Source: Prorocentrum cordatum (lineage: Eukaryota > Sar > Dinophyceae > Prorocentrales > Prorocentraceae). Taken from it: a DNA stretch of 38,056 nt. The notes under the pieces are model-generated. The model did no database searches and was not told the origin of the DNA. It was given only the letters and a program-made list of their open reading frames with translations. How positions within the stretch are numbered: position 1 is the stretch's first letter; each line of letters begins with the position of its first letter. This document shows positions 17,280-26,605 of this stretch, piece by piece. Both the position numbers and the translations under genes were made by a program. The stretch spans positions 15,001 through 53,056 of the forward strand of contig CAUYUJ010006522.1 of the NCBI GenBank assembly GCA_963575745.1. The letters are read 5' to 3'.

Positions 17280-17910
17280 AGTGCGCAGGAACCGCGGGGG
17301 GGCCTAAGAGGCGTGCATGGGGGCTCTTGGGAGGCAGTTTAGAGGCCGCCAGAGGACTGTTTTGGGTCCTGTTTGGGCCACTTCTGGGACTCTTCGGGGC
17401 TCTTGGGAACCTCTTCAGGCTCTTTAGGGGACTCTTGGGGCCTCCTGGCGGCCTCGTCGTAAAGCGGAAAGCCGGGATTGTCGATTTGCGTTCCCCCTGT
17501 TGAGCGGGCTGCCTCGGGGCGCTCGTGGGCCGTCTTGCGCCCGTCTTGGAGCCGTCTTGGGGGCTCTTGGGCGGTCTTGGGGCGGTCTTCGGGGCCCTTT
17601 CGGCCGTCTTGGAGCGCTGGAAGCTCGAAAACGCGAGAAGGCTAAGAACCTCAAACCAAAAAAAACTACAATCTTAGCCTCTTCGGGCGCTCCCGTGACG
17701 CCTCTCGGAGCTCTCTTGGGTCTTCTTGGAAGCTCTCTTGGGTCTTCTTGAAAGCCTCCTGGAAGCCTGGGGAGCCATCGGAAGTCTGTCTTGGGCTGCT
17801 TGGGAGCGTCTTGGGCCGTCCTCTCGCGTTCTTGGGGCTCCTTGGGGGCGTCTTGGGCCGTCCTGGCGCGTGTTGGGGCCTCCCTGGGAGGGCCAGGGGC
17901 GCAGTACCGG
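17280..17910 (-). repeat. CCCCAAGAGGCC-type minisatellite, minus orientation, two blocks
   Basis: Blocks at about 17285-17455 and 17510-17890 are made of GGGGCTCTTGGG, GCCGTCTTGGGG and GGGTCTTCTTGG units. A short non-repeat piece at 17625-17680 (AAGGCTAAGAACCTCAAACC) separates them. Arg/Pro/Gln frames on the minus strand derive from the repeats. Confidence 0.85.
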
Positions 17911-17954
17911 GAATGCCCCCACATGTTCCGGAGGGGGGGGACGCTCCCGGGGGG

Positions 17955-17990
17955 GAGCGTATTTGTTTATATTATATATCTATATAGAAA
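17955..17990. other. Short AT-rich island
   Basis: TTTATATTATATATCTATAT separates the GC-rich minisatellite from the CAT array. It could be an easily melted site, but I see no transcription unit to link it to. Confidence 0.4.
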
Positions 17991-18004
17991 CAGAACAGTC
18001 GTCA

Positions 18005-19075
<1,071 letters not shown>

Positions 19076-20025
19076 TCCCTTGGCGACGTCTGGGGGGCAT
19101 CAGGACATCTTGACGGACACTCGGGCAACCTCAGAGGTTCTGGGAGCCTACAGAGAGGGTCCCAGGGGAGGTGTTGGAGGAATCGATCATGTACAGGGAA
19201 GCAGCTCTTTGGGGCCACGCCCCCTGGACCTCCAACATATGAATGTATGTCCCTGCGAATCGCTCGCCACACCTGTCCCTGCAAAACCACAAGCGTGGGA
19301 AGTTCTGGCCAGCGTTCAACAAGAAGTTGTCGTCAGCACTAGTTTTAAATCCATGGGTGAGCTCGCAAGCTGACCCGCACAAGAGCGAGCCCAGAAATCC
19401 ACATCTTCTCCTTACTCTCAGGTCCACCGCCTCCTCCTCCTCCCGTTCGTGGACTTCCCAAGCTGCCGCATCCTCCCTGTTGCTTTCATCCAAATATTTC
19501 TCTCCGACATGTCCAAGAAAGCCTGGCCTTCGCTGGCTGTGGGCCCCACATCATCTGGATGGTCACGTTCCTCCACTTCGGCCATTCGGGGGCGAAGAAG
19601 GCTGACCCTCTCCAGAATCGCCTCCTCGTGCCAATACGAAATCAGAGTAATAACTGATGGTGATGATGATGACGCTGAAGACGTCGATGCTTATGATGAA
19701 GACGACACGACGAAATCGAGAAAAGACAAAAATCCAAAACGAAAACCCCAGCAGGACGTGAATAGGCTGAGCTGGGAACCACAGATACGGGCATTCGTGA
19801 CATCACGTGGCCGTGCGGCGGCCAAGGGCTTCTACGAGGTGGACGGGGATGGGGAGGAGGCGAAGGGAGGGGGAGGAGGGAGAGGAGAGAGAGGAGGGAG
19901 AGGAGGGAGCACGAGGAAGGAGAGATGGCGTCCGGGATGGTGGGTTGCAGCTGTCCCGGGTACCTTGCTGGCAGCAGTCTCCCTCAATGGGCGGGCGCGT
20001 GGACTAGCCTGAAGACTGCGTCACC
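19076..20025. other. Lower-repeat region with two unassigned frames
   Basis: One of the few stretches that is not obviously repetitive. A 187-aa plus frame (19449-20012) contains a charged run DGDDDDAEDVDAYDEDD and a Gly/Arg/Glu-rich end. A 120-aa minus frame (19493-19131) has mixed composition including LLNAGQNFPRLWFCRDRCG. I recognise neither, and neither has supporting context. The 19855-19920 part is purine-rich. A host-gene exon cannot be excluded. Confidence 0.25.
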
Positions 20026-20027
20026 AA

Positions 20028-20047
20028 ACACACACACACACACACAC
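20028..20047 (+). repeat. (CA)n microsatellite
   Basis: About ten CA repeats. Confidence 0.95.
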
Positions 20048-20365
20048 CTATCCCGTCGGCGGCCCGTCGAGTGTCAACGCTGCGAGTACTGTGGCAAGCC
20101 ACGCCAAGTTCAACTACCCCGTGGCGTTGCACATGGGGGGGTCAAGACGTGGACACGCGCTCGTGTCTCCTCCTGGCGGGCGCGCAGGCACACCCCCCTT
20201 GGCTCGGCAGGCGCGCGCGAGGCCTCGCGCCGGTGAGTCCAGCGGCCAGAACCGACGAGCAAGCGACGAAGCACCCATCGGCGTCGATCGCAGGCACGCA
20301 CAAGTTTTCTCCATACGCGCCGATGAGACCAATCAGCAGAAGACAACAACTGGTGTAGGATGGCT

Positions 20366-20513
20366 CCAGTTAATGCACCACCACGAGACCTGGCCAGGCT
20401 CATCCTGGGCCCTGGACTGGTGTACAGGCCCTCCTGGCCTAGGGCTGAAGTCTATACACCCACCCAGGGCCCAGGATGGACCTGGCCAGGGCTGGCGGAG
20501 GTGTGCTGTTGGC
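20366..20513. mobile_element. Foldback element 1 (hairpin)
   Basis: CCTGGCCAGGCTCATCCTGG (from 20389) pairs with CCAGGATGGACCTGGCCAGG (ending 20490) with very few mismatches. Weaker complementarity extends both inward (TGGTGTACAG with CTATACACCCA) and outward (GCACCACCACGAG with GGCGGAGGTGTGC). The symmetry is centred near 20440. It resembles a foldback MITE; no coding content. Confidence 0.75.
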
Positions 20514-20810
20514 GTCCCTCCGAAGAGGGCGCCCGCAAGAAAATGGTCCGCCTTGTGCGGACACGCGTTCAGAACAAGGACCCCGCGATGCGTCGGAGGT
20601 AACCGACCAGCACCAAAAAAAAACAGGCGGGCGCACGTCAAGAAGAGGGGGGCGAGGGCGGAAGCGGCGGGGGAAGCAACCGCTGCTGTCCTCTCTTGCT
20701 TGTGGTACGGCGTGGCTGTGACACTGCCCCCGATAACACGATCCGCTCCAAACTGTGCTCTTCTTCGGCAGCGAGCCCGGAGGGAGAGCGAGAAGGGTTG
20801 CGCCTTCTCT

Positions 20811-20984
20811 TAGGGAGTGAAGAACGGTATAACATAAATTCTTCGCCGTCGATGACGCCTGTTACGGGGCGGCTGGACATGTTATACTCATACGGTGGCA
20901 CAACAGGGCATAAACTTTGCAGCCGCCCTGGGAGAGGCGTCCCCGGCGACAACAAAAACAATTTATACCGTTCTTCGCCCGCTA
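20811..20984. mobile_element. Foldback element 2 (hairpin, ~174 bp)
   Basis: TAGGGAGTGAAGAACGGTAT at the left pairs with ATACCGTTCTTCGCCCGCTA at the right. Inner arms GACGCCTGTTACGGGGCGGC and GCCGCCCTGGGAGAGGCGTC also pair. Arms are about 75 nt each. TTCTC lies just outside both ends (20805-20809 and 20986-20990) and may be a short target-site duplication. Confidence 0.75.
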
Positions 20985-20995
20985 ATTCTCAGAGG

Positions 20996-21127
20996 GCTCG
21001 GAAGTCCCCTGGCCTTTTGTGATGCTTACTGAGCTTTCCCCGAAGACACTGAAAACATCTCAGAAGGAGCGTGGGCTTCTAAGAAGTCCCGCCGCCTTCT
21101 GAGAAGCCTTTTCCTTCTCGTTCCCCC
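20996..21127 (-). repeat. 140-bp dispersed repeat, copy 1 (minus)
   Basis: Reverse complement of the repeats at 23478 and 25628. It shares, in order, GGCGGCGGGACTTCT, AGAAGCCC, TCTTCGGGGAAAGCT and ACTTCC (given in the plus sense of the other copies). Confidence 0.8.
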
Positions 21128-21281
21128 CCTCGCTCGTCACCGATTTTTGAGCGTCGCGATCCAGGCCAAGCCGCAGGGCGTCCAGAAATTCCGCGGGCTC
21201 GCGCGCGCCGTCTATCGGGGATACACTGACCCGGTTCAGTCCAGACCTTGGTCAGTCGGGCCGTGCAGCATCCTGCAAAAA

Positions 21282-21341
21282 CCTGCAGGATCCTGCACCC
21301 AAGCCCGGATCAGTGCACCCCTGGCCCTGCAGGATCCTGCA
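21282..21341. repeat. Paired CCTGCAGGATCCTGCA palindromes
   Basis: The 16-mer CCTGCAGGATCCTGCA occurs at 21282 and 21326, 44 bp apart, with a further GCATCCTGCA at 21267. It contains TGCAGGATCCTGCA, a perfect palindrome. Confidence 0.85.
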
Positions 21342-21359
21342 AGATCCGGCGCTACGACT

Positions 21360-21790
21360 GGCTCACGTTTGCATTGACCCTCGTCTCTCGAGCCCCGAGG
21401 CTACACTCAACCCATATCACAAGGATGGGCAGTGAGGATGCCAGGGCATTGGAGGCTCACGTGCACGTTCTTCGAGCGAGCTCGGCCAACGAAAATCGCT
21501 GAGGATGGGCCGAAGAGGCAAGGATGCAAGGGGCACCCTTGCAAAGGTTGCCTATCCTCACTTCGCGGGTTGACTGTAAGAAGTAAGAAGGTCGCCGGGC
21601 CCTCGCGGGGGAAGGGCGGGGCGGGGGAAGGCAGCGGCCGCAGCATGGGGGCGCCAGGAGCGGGGGGGAGCGGAAGCAGCGAGGGCCGCGGGAGAGGAGC
21701 GCCGGAGCTCGCGGGCGCGCCCAACGGGCGGCGGCGGGGGGCAACGGCTGCCAAACGTGAAGGGGCCCAAGGACACACAAGAAAGTAGAC
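21360..21790. other. Unassigned, GC- and purine-rich
   Basis: 21590-21770 is strongly G-rich on the plus strand (GGGCGGGGCGGGGG and similar). I recognise no gene. Confidence 0.4.
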
Positions 21791-21795
21791 TTGAA

Positions 21796-21860
21796 TCGGG
21801 CATGTCCTCCTGCAGGCGGATTTTGCAAGAAAAATCAGAAATAGTCCACATAGGTTCAAA
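21796..21860 (+). mobile_element. Left end of TCGGGCATGTCC MITE family, copy 1
   Basis: TCGGGCATGTCCTCCTGCAGG followed by CGGATTTTGCAAGAAAAATC matches the left arm at 22321 (TCGGGCATGCCCCCCTACAG, then GCGGATTTTGGAAGACGAAA). No matching right end is seen before the next copy. Confidence 0.65.
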
Positions 21861-22311
21861 CAAAAAACAAAATGGATGATTACTATTTTCAAATCCCAGG
21901 GATCCCCATATTTCTCCATATTTTCAAGCCTTTTGTCTTTCTCTCCAAATCCATATTTCTCGGGAATCGACGATGAGTTGCGTCTGTGTTTTTTCGCCTC
22001 CTGGAAGCGGGCGACCGCCAGGCGGTGAGCAGGACGCGTTCCCGTCCCAGCGCCAGGAGGGGAGGAGACAGCGAGGCAGACACGGCACCGTCGCCGCGGC
22101 TGCCGCGGGAGGAGAGGGAGGCAGCGGGCCGAGGCGGTGCGCCCATTCGGCGGGCGATCAGCACGGCGAGGTCGTCGTCGGGGATCCGCCAGCCGAGAAG
22201 TCGCGCGGAAGGGGCCAAACTGTCAAGCGCGCTGGGGCGAGGCGGCGCGCCGAAGAGGGGGAGCGAGGCGAGGCGGCGGGGAGAGCAGAAAGACGCGGCG
22301 CAGCGGGCGCG
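21861..22311. other. Unassigned, GC-rich from 22000
   Basis: 21861-21975 is AT-richer (CCATATTTCTCCATATTTTC), possibly the interior of the preceding element. 22000-22311 is G/C-rich with no recognised coding content. Confidence 0.4.
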
Positions 22312-22320
22312 CACCAGGGT

Positions 22321-22506
22321 TAGGTCGGGCATGCCCCCCTACAGGCGGATTTTGGAAGACGAAAAATGGTTAGTCTATGAAACACAGGAAAACAACATAA
22401 GAATAAGAATAAGAATAAGCATAAGAAGAAGAAGAATATTAATAATAATAACAACAATACTAATGAGAATCATAATAATAATCATCATACTAATAATAAT
22501 AATAAT

Positions 22507-22549
<43 letters not shown>

Positions 22550-22726
22550 GAAGTAATCAAAAAAAAATCGAAAAATCGCCCGCTGCTAATTTTTGGCGAC
22601 TTTTGAATCTTCCACCCGTAGAGGGACGATGTTTCTAACAATTTTGGTTGTTTGCAATGTTTGGGGTGTATTTCCATTTCTCTTCAAAAAACTGCCTAAA
22701 GGAGGACATGCCCGACCTAAACTTAC
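22321..22726. mobile_element. TIR element carrying an AAT/AAC microsatellite
   Basis: The left arm TAGGTCGGGCATGCCCCC (22321) is matched by an inverted right arm ending GGACATGCCCGACCTAA (22704-22720) and extending about six bases further. Complementarity continues inward: AGGCGGATTTTGGAAGACG and its counterpart TCTTCAAAAAACTGCCT. An AAG/AAT/AAC array occupies 22398-22551. The flanks CACCAGGGT (22312-22320) and CACCAGAGT (22727-22735) form a 9-bp duplication with one mismatch. A second MITE-like end (ACCCGTAGAGGGAC, 22614) lies inside, suggesting nesting or rearrangement. No transposase. Confidence 0.65.
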
Positions 22727-22783
22727 CACCAGAGTTCTGGGAAGGAAACTCCGGAGGCGCGGGGCGAGAGGGGGGGGAAGGCT

Positions 22784-22952
22784 GACCACCTACAAGACAA
22801 CCCAACCCAACCCGAAGACCCGAATTTCGGGTTGGGGGGGGGTACGGGCTCAACATGCGTTTTCTCAGTGTTCCCCGACCCCCCCTCCACTGAAAATGGG
22901 GGGCAAATTGAGGCCTTCGGGTTGGGGTGGAGCGGTTTCGTCGGTGGTGAAA
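22784..22952. mobile_element. Foldback element 3 (hairpin)
   Basis: CCAACCCAACCCGAAGACC (22802) pairs with GGCCTTCGGGTTGGGGTGG (ending 22930). Outer CCACCTACAAGAC pairs imperfectly with GTTTCGTCGGTGG. A nested smaller hairpin, CCAACCCGA with TCGGGTTGG, lies in the left half. Confidence 0.65.
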
Positions 22953-23117
22953 GGCGGCAGCGCCGACGCGGCGAGCGCAGCCAGGACAGGAGGCGCGCTG
23001 GGGGTGGGGAGGAGCCGTCGCCTCCGCGGGGGGCGGGCGCTCCGCGGAGGAGCCGCGCCGAAGATATCCAGCAGCCCGAGGCGCCAAGGCAAGAGAGCAA
23101 GCAAGATGGCCAAGCAT

Positions 23118-23260
23118 TAGGTCGGGCATGTCCTCCTACAGGGGATGTAGAACAGAAAAATCAAAAATATTCCCCTACAAAAGCAAATGACTCAAAAAAA
23201 CGTCCCCTGACGACTACTTTTGATTATTATTCTTCCTGTAGAGGGACAAGCCCGACTTAA
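23118..23260. mobile_element. MITE with 25-bp TIRs and a perfect 9-bp target duplication
   Basis: TAGGTCGGGCATGTCCTCCT plus ACAGG at the left is the inverted partner of CCTGTAGAGGGACAAGCCCG plus ACTTAA at the right. It is flanked on both sides by GCCAAGCAT (23109-23117 and 23261-23269), a perfect 9-bp direct repeat. The element is 143 bp and has no coding content. Nine-base duplications are typical of Mutator-like transposons, so it is probably a non-autonomous Mutator-type MITE. hAT (8 bp) is the alternative. This is the best-defined mobile element in the window. Confidence 0.85.
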
Positions 23261-23399
23261 GCCAAGCATCCTGGCGGAGGGAGGCGTGGGCTAGTAGGCG
23301 AGGACACTCCTGGTTCCTGCCAACATTCGCATCGGAAAGCTCACCGCCGACAGCGGCAGTGTCGGTACCGCCGCGGGCTGAACTGAACAGCCAGGCAGG

Positions 23400-23440
23400 A
23401 GGAGGAGGAGGAGGAGGAGAAGGAGGAGGAGGGGGAGGAT
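23400..23440 (+). repeat. (GGA)n microsatellite
   Basis: GGAGGAGGAGGAGGAGGAGA-type repeats over about 40 bp. Confidence 0.9.
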
Positions 23441-23477
23441 GTCCAGCCAGGCAGCGTCGGCACCGCCGCGGGGGAGC

Positions 23478-23625
23478 CGAGGCCTTCTGAGAAGGCGGCG
23501 GGACTTCTCGGAAGCCCTCGCGCTTTCTGAGAAGTACCCCGCGCCTTCGGGAAAGGCTGGGGGAACTTTTCAAAGGCCCAGGGGACTTCTGAGCCTTTTC
23601 GGAAGGCCCGCCCCTTCTCGCTCCC
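23478..23625 (+). repeat. 140-bp dispersed repeat, copy 2
   Basis: Contains GGCGGCGGGACTTCTCGG, AGAAGTACCCCGCGCC, TTCGGGAAAGGCTGGGGG and GGGGACTTCTGAGCC, in the same order as copy 3 at 25628 and, inverted, copy 1 at 20996. Confidence 0.8.
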
Positions 23626-24007
23626 CCCCTGGGCTCGCCGCCGATCCTCTGGCCAGGCGAGACGGGACGCTGCCAAGCGGCAGACCACGGCGGCAGGGCA
23701 GCGCGGAAGGGGCGGGGCGCGGGCAGGAGCCGCGCCGGCGAGGGCGGCCGGGGCGAACGGGCACACCAAGGCGAGCCGGCGCAGCCAGCGTCTGACAGGC
23801 GGAGCCCGCTCCGAGGGAGCTCCCCGGGCGAGCAGGTTTCGGCGCGAGGCGGGCGGAGAGAGCCGGGGGCCGAACCTGGCCACCAGCGTCAGGCAGGCGC
23901 CCTGGCGTGCCCCAGACAGTGGGCACAAGACCGCACTCGACCTGGCCACGAGGCGCCGAGCAAGAGGGACTGGAGGCTCACGATGCGCACGATCCTCGCG
24001 CCACTCA

Positions 24008-24126
24008 CGGCAATGGGCGCCCCCCGCCCAACGCTTGCGTGGATGCCGTTGTCTTTCCGAATGCCTTCAGCGACGGGCGCGCTACGAGTAGGACGCTCCG
24101 GCCGCGCGACGGAGACTCCTGCCCGC
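24008..24126 (+). repeat. Direct repeat A, copy 1
   Basis: CGGCAATGGGCGCCCCCCGC through CTTCAGCGACGGGCGCGCT to CGCGCGACGGAGACTCCTGC. Copy 2 begins 271 bp later with about 85 percent identity by eye. Confidence 0.85.
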
Positions 24127-24190
24127 GCCCAGAGCGCTAGCAGGATCGACACTCCAGGGCGGGCGGGCGGTTGGCGCAGCGAGCGCTCGA

Positions 24191-24210
24191 GCTGAGCCAA
24201 AATGGCCACG
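24191..24210 (-). other. Spliced-leader relic 1
   Basis: On the minus strand CGTGGCCATTTTGGCTCAGC matches the dinoflagellate SL 3' portion CGTAGCCATTTTGGCTCAAG at 17 of 20 positions, with 14 consecutive matches. It directly adjoins repeat B copy 1. Confidence 0.65.
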
Positions 24211-24279
24211 AGTGCCTTGACTCGCGCTCGCTCAGCCCACGGCGCCTCGCTTGCCCTTTACACAATATCTAACGCACGC
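24205..24279 (+). repeat. Direct repeat B, copy 1
   Basis: GCCTTGACTCGCGCTCGCTC, then GGCGCCTCGCTTGCCCTTTA and CACAATATCTAACGCACGC. The partner at 25361-25436 lies on the far side of the broken RT. Confidence 0.85.
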
Positions 24280-24395
24280 GGCAATGGCGTCCCCCGCCCA
24301 ACGCTCGCGTGGATGCTGCTGTTTTTCCGAGCGCCTTCAGCGACGGGCGTGCCACGAGCGGGGTGCTCCGGCCGCGCGACGGAGACCCCTGCCCA
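24279..24395 (+). repeat. Direct repeat A, copy 2
   Basis: Second copy of the 24008-24126 repeat. It follows repeat B copy 1 without a gap. Confidence 0.85.
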
Positions 24396-24449
24396 CGTTC
24401 GCCTCCGCTGTCAGGCACGCCACCAGCACCCCTGAAGCACTTCTGGAAG

Positions 24450-25206
24450 GCGGCACCGCGGGCAGCCAGGGCAATCGCACGCAAAGCCAAGCCGAACTTC
24501 CAGCCGCAACGCGCCGTCCAAAGCGGCGGCCGGGAGAACGGGCGGCCTAATACGAACGCGGCCGCGCTGGCGTGGCGGGCCGTCGACTGCGCGAAAGGGC
24601 GAAACAATGCTTGCGCCGTCCGTGCCGCGAAAGAGACAACCGGGCCGAATGCGACGGGGTTAGGTTTGCCGCCGAACCCGAGAACGCGCCACGCGACGAA
24701 GTCCCCCTCGGCGGCCTGGAGGTAGAGCGCCAGCCTGTTCCTGGGGGAAGCGTCCGACCGCGTGCGCAGTGGAACGGCTGCTCGTCGACGTGGAGCGGCA
24801 CCGACATGAACGCATCCGCCAAGTCCAACACGAGTGTCCACGCGACCTCCCCCTGGCGGGCTTGCGCGGAGAGCATCGCGAGGTCGATGGCGTGGTCGTG
24901 GATCGCGGGTAGGACTTGGCGCTCGGTGAGGGCCACCGCCTCGTTGACGGAATTCGCCTTCAAGTCCTGGATGACGCGATGCTTCGCACTGCCGCCTGGC
25001 TTGGTCGCCGCCGACGTTGCCGAGCGGCGCCGGGAACACCGGCGCCCCGAAGTGCGCCTCGGCCGCGGCCCGGTTCTCGAAGAGAACCCCGAAGCCTGTT
25101 CCACGAGCACCTGGGCCTGCTCGACGCCCGGCGGACCGCCCTGGCCGCGGAGATCAACGGGTGGTTCGCGAGCTCTGCGCGGCCGAGCAGCAAAAGGCTG
25201 AGCCAA
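24450..25206 (-). pseudogene. Broken reverse transcriptase (LTR or DIRS-like family)
   Basis: Minus-strand fragments in two frames. The first frame (starting 25206) contains KPGGSAKHRVIQDLKAN at about residues 69-85, then RQVLPAIHDHAIDLAML, and TLVLDLADAFMSVPLHVDEQ at 124-143, which fits RT motif A with Asp128. After about 24750 the continuation is in another frame (YLQAAEGDFVAWRVLGFGG and SFAARTAQALF), and an earlier piece (FPAPLGNVGG) is in that frame too. At least two frameshifts therefore interrupt it. I see no YxDD box. The PLHxDEQ context is unlike the LINE RTs in this window and closer to gypsy or DIRS-type enzymes. I infer family only. Direct repeats B flank it at 24205 and 25361, and SL-like sites lie nearby. 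Confidence 0.75.
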
Positions 25207-25219
25207 AACTGCCTAGCGC
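25197..25219 (-). other. Possible spliced-leader relic 2
   Basis: Minus-strand TAGGCAGTTTTGGCTCA resembles TAGCCATTTTGGCTCA with one insertion and one substitution. It lies immediately at the 5' side of the broken RT frame, where an SL relic would be expected if the copy came from trans-spliced RNA. Weaker than the other two sites. Confidence 0.4.
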
Positions 25220-25360
25220 ACGATTGGTCACCTATTGCATGTGCGGCGCTGAACAGCCGGCCGCATCGTGCAAGAGGCCGGCCGCGGCGTCGCTGGTTTG
25301 ACGGCGCACTTTTCTTTCACCCGAACTCTGCACAGGGCCGACTTGTTCGATCGGGCGCAA

Positions 25361-25436
25361 CGCCACGCAACGCCTTGACTCGCGCTCGCCCAACCCAAGG
25401 CGCCTCACTTGCCCTTTACACTATATCTAATGCACG
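25361..25436 (+). repeat. Direct repeat B, copy 2
   Basis: GCCTTGACTCGCGCTCGCCC, then GGCGCCTCACTTGCCCTTTA and CACTATATCTAATGCACGC, nearly identical to 24205-24279. Confidence 0.85.
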
Positions 25437-25627
25437 CTGTAGGCCTCCAGGAAGGCCCCGTAGATCTGGTCACGGGAGGGGCCAACGGGCGGGAATTCTG
25501 CGAGCGAGCCGGCGCCATCCGCGAGCCCCACATGGCCACGATCGCCATCATCGCCAAAGCCGACGTCGGGCGCAAACAGACGTGAAACCACTTGTCGGCG
25601 GCGAGCGAGGGGGAGAAGTGAGAAGGA

Positions 25628-25770
25628 GAAGGCCTTCCCAGAAGACGGCGGGACTTCTCAGAAGCCCTCGCACCTTCTGGAAAGTTCTCTGCGTCTTCGG
25701 GGAAAGCTGAGGAAACATATCACAAGGCTTGGGGGCTTCCAAGCATTCTGAGAAGGCCAGCCCGGGCGCG
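25628..25770 (+). repeat. 140-bp dispersed repeat, copy 3
   Basis: GACGGCGGGACTTCTCAGAA, then TCTTCGGGGAAAGCTGAGG and AACATATCACAAGGCTTGGG. Aligns well with the inverted copy at 20996-21127. Confidence 0.85.
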
Positions 25771-26425
25771 CCGCCGAACTTGAGGCGCAGGGAGCGGGGC
25801 TGCGGGCGGCCGACCCGTCTGGGCCAGGGCCTGCGCCGGCCGGGGAGGCCGCCGACGGGGCAGGAGGCGCGCCTCCCGCCAGGAGGCGCCAGACGGGCCA
25901 GCCGGCAGGCCTGGCGCGTCCAGGGCGCCCGAGGGGCAGGCCCGCGGGTGGGCGGGCAGCGGAGCACCAGGAAACAAACGACGCCACCCCACCTGCGGCC
26001 CCACGAGACTGCGCGTATACCAGGGGATCTGGCGTGGGTTTTTTGCGCGGTGTACGCCACGGCGCCCGGTGGGCCGCAGCGCAACATGGAGGGCCGCAGA
26101 CGGGGTGGTGTCGTCTGTTTTTTCGTCGGTTCACGGCCGTCCACGACGCGGACCGAACGGAAGTACGCGCAGCGGTCGTTGGCTGAGGCCGGTGGCGGGG
26201 GCAGGGACGAGCCACGTGCACGCGCACGTCGGGGCACCGGAGGCGGAGGCGGGGCTGGCCGTCCACCTGGCGAGGGAAAACGTGCACGGCAGGGTCGGGC
26301 CCTGCGTCGGTGCGGGTACCTCTGGGCCCGAGACAAGGGGCGCCCAGCCGCCACAACCGCAAAGGGCTGGCCCGCGGGGCGGTTTCCGCGCACGCCCTCG
26401 AGGCCGCCCCGTCGCATGTTCACAC
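25771..26425. other. GC-rich unassigned DNA
   Basis: Apart from the foldback at 25960-26135, no motif is recognised. Arg/Pro/Gly-rich frames are open on both strands, which argues against any one being real. Confidence 0.4.
25960..26135. mobile_element. Foldback element 4 (hairpin)
   Basis: GGAAACAAACGACGCCACCC (25970) and CACCTGCGGCCC pair with GGGCCGCAGACGGGGTGGTG (26089) and TCGTCTGTTTTTTCG. Inner arms around GCGTATACCAG and GTGTACGCC also pair. The long frames on both strands across this region are a consequence of GC-rich DNA; I recognise no protein. Confidence 0.65.
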
Positions 26426-26474
26426 ACTCATACATATACATATACATATATATACATATATATATATATATATG

Positions 26475-26518
<44 letters not shown>

Positions 26519-26556
26519 AAGGCATATACACATACAAATACATATACGTATACATG

Positions 26557-26588
<32 letters not shown>

Positions 26589-26605
26589 TATATATACACA
26601 CACCT
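26426..26605 (+). repeat. (TACATA)n / (TA)n array
   Basis: TACATATACATATACATA-type hexamers with short TA runs. Confidence 0.95.

Noticed and set aside
19449-20012. Host protein gene (187 aa, acidic then Gly/Arg-rich)
   Set aside because: Not promoted to a gene: no recognised domain, a low-complexity C-terminal half and no supporting context. Kept only as an unassigned frame.
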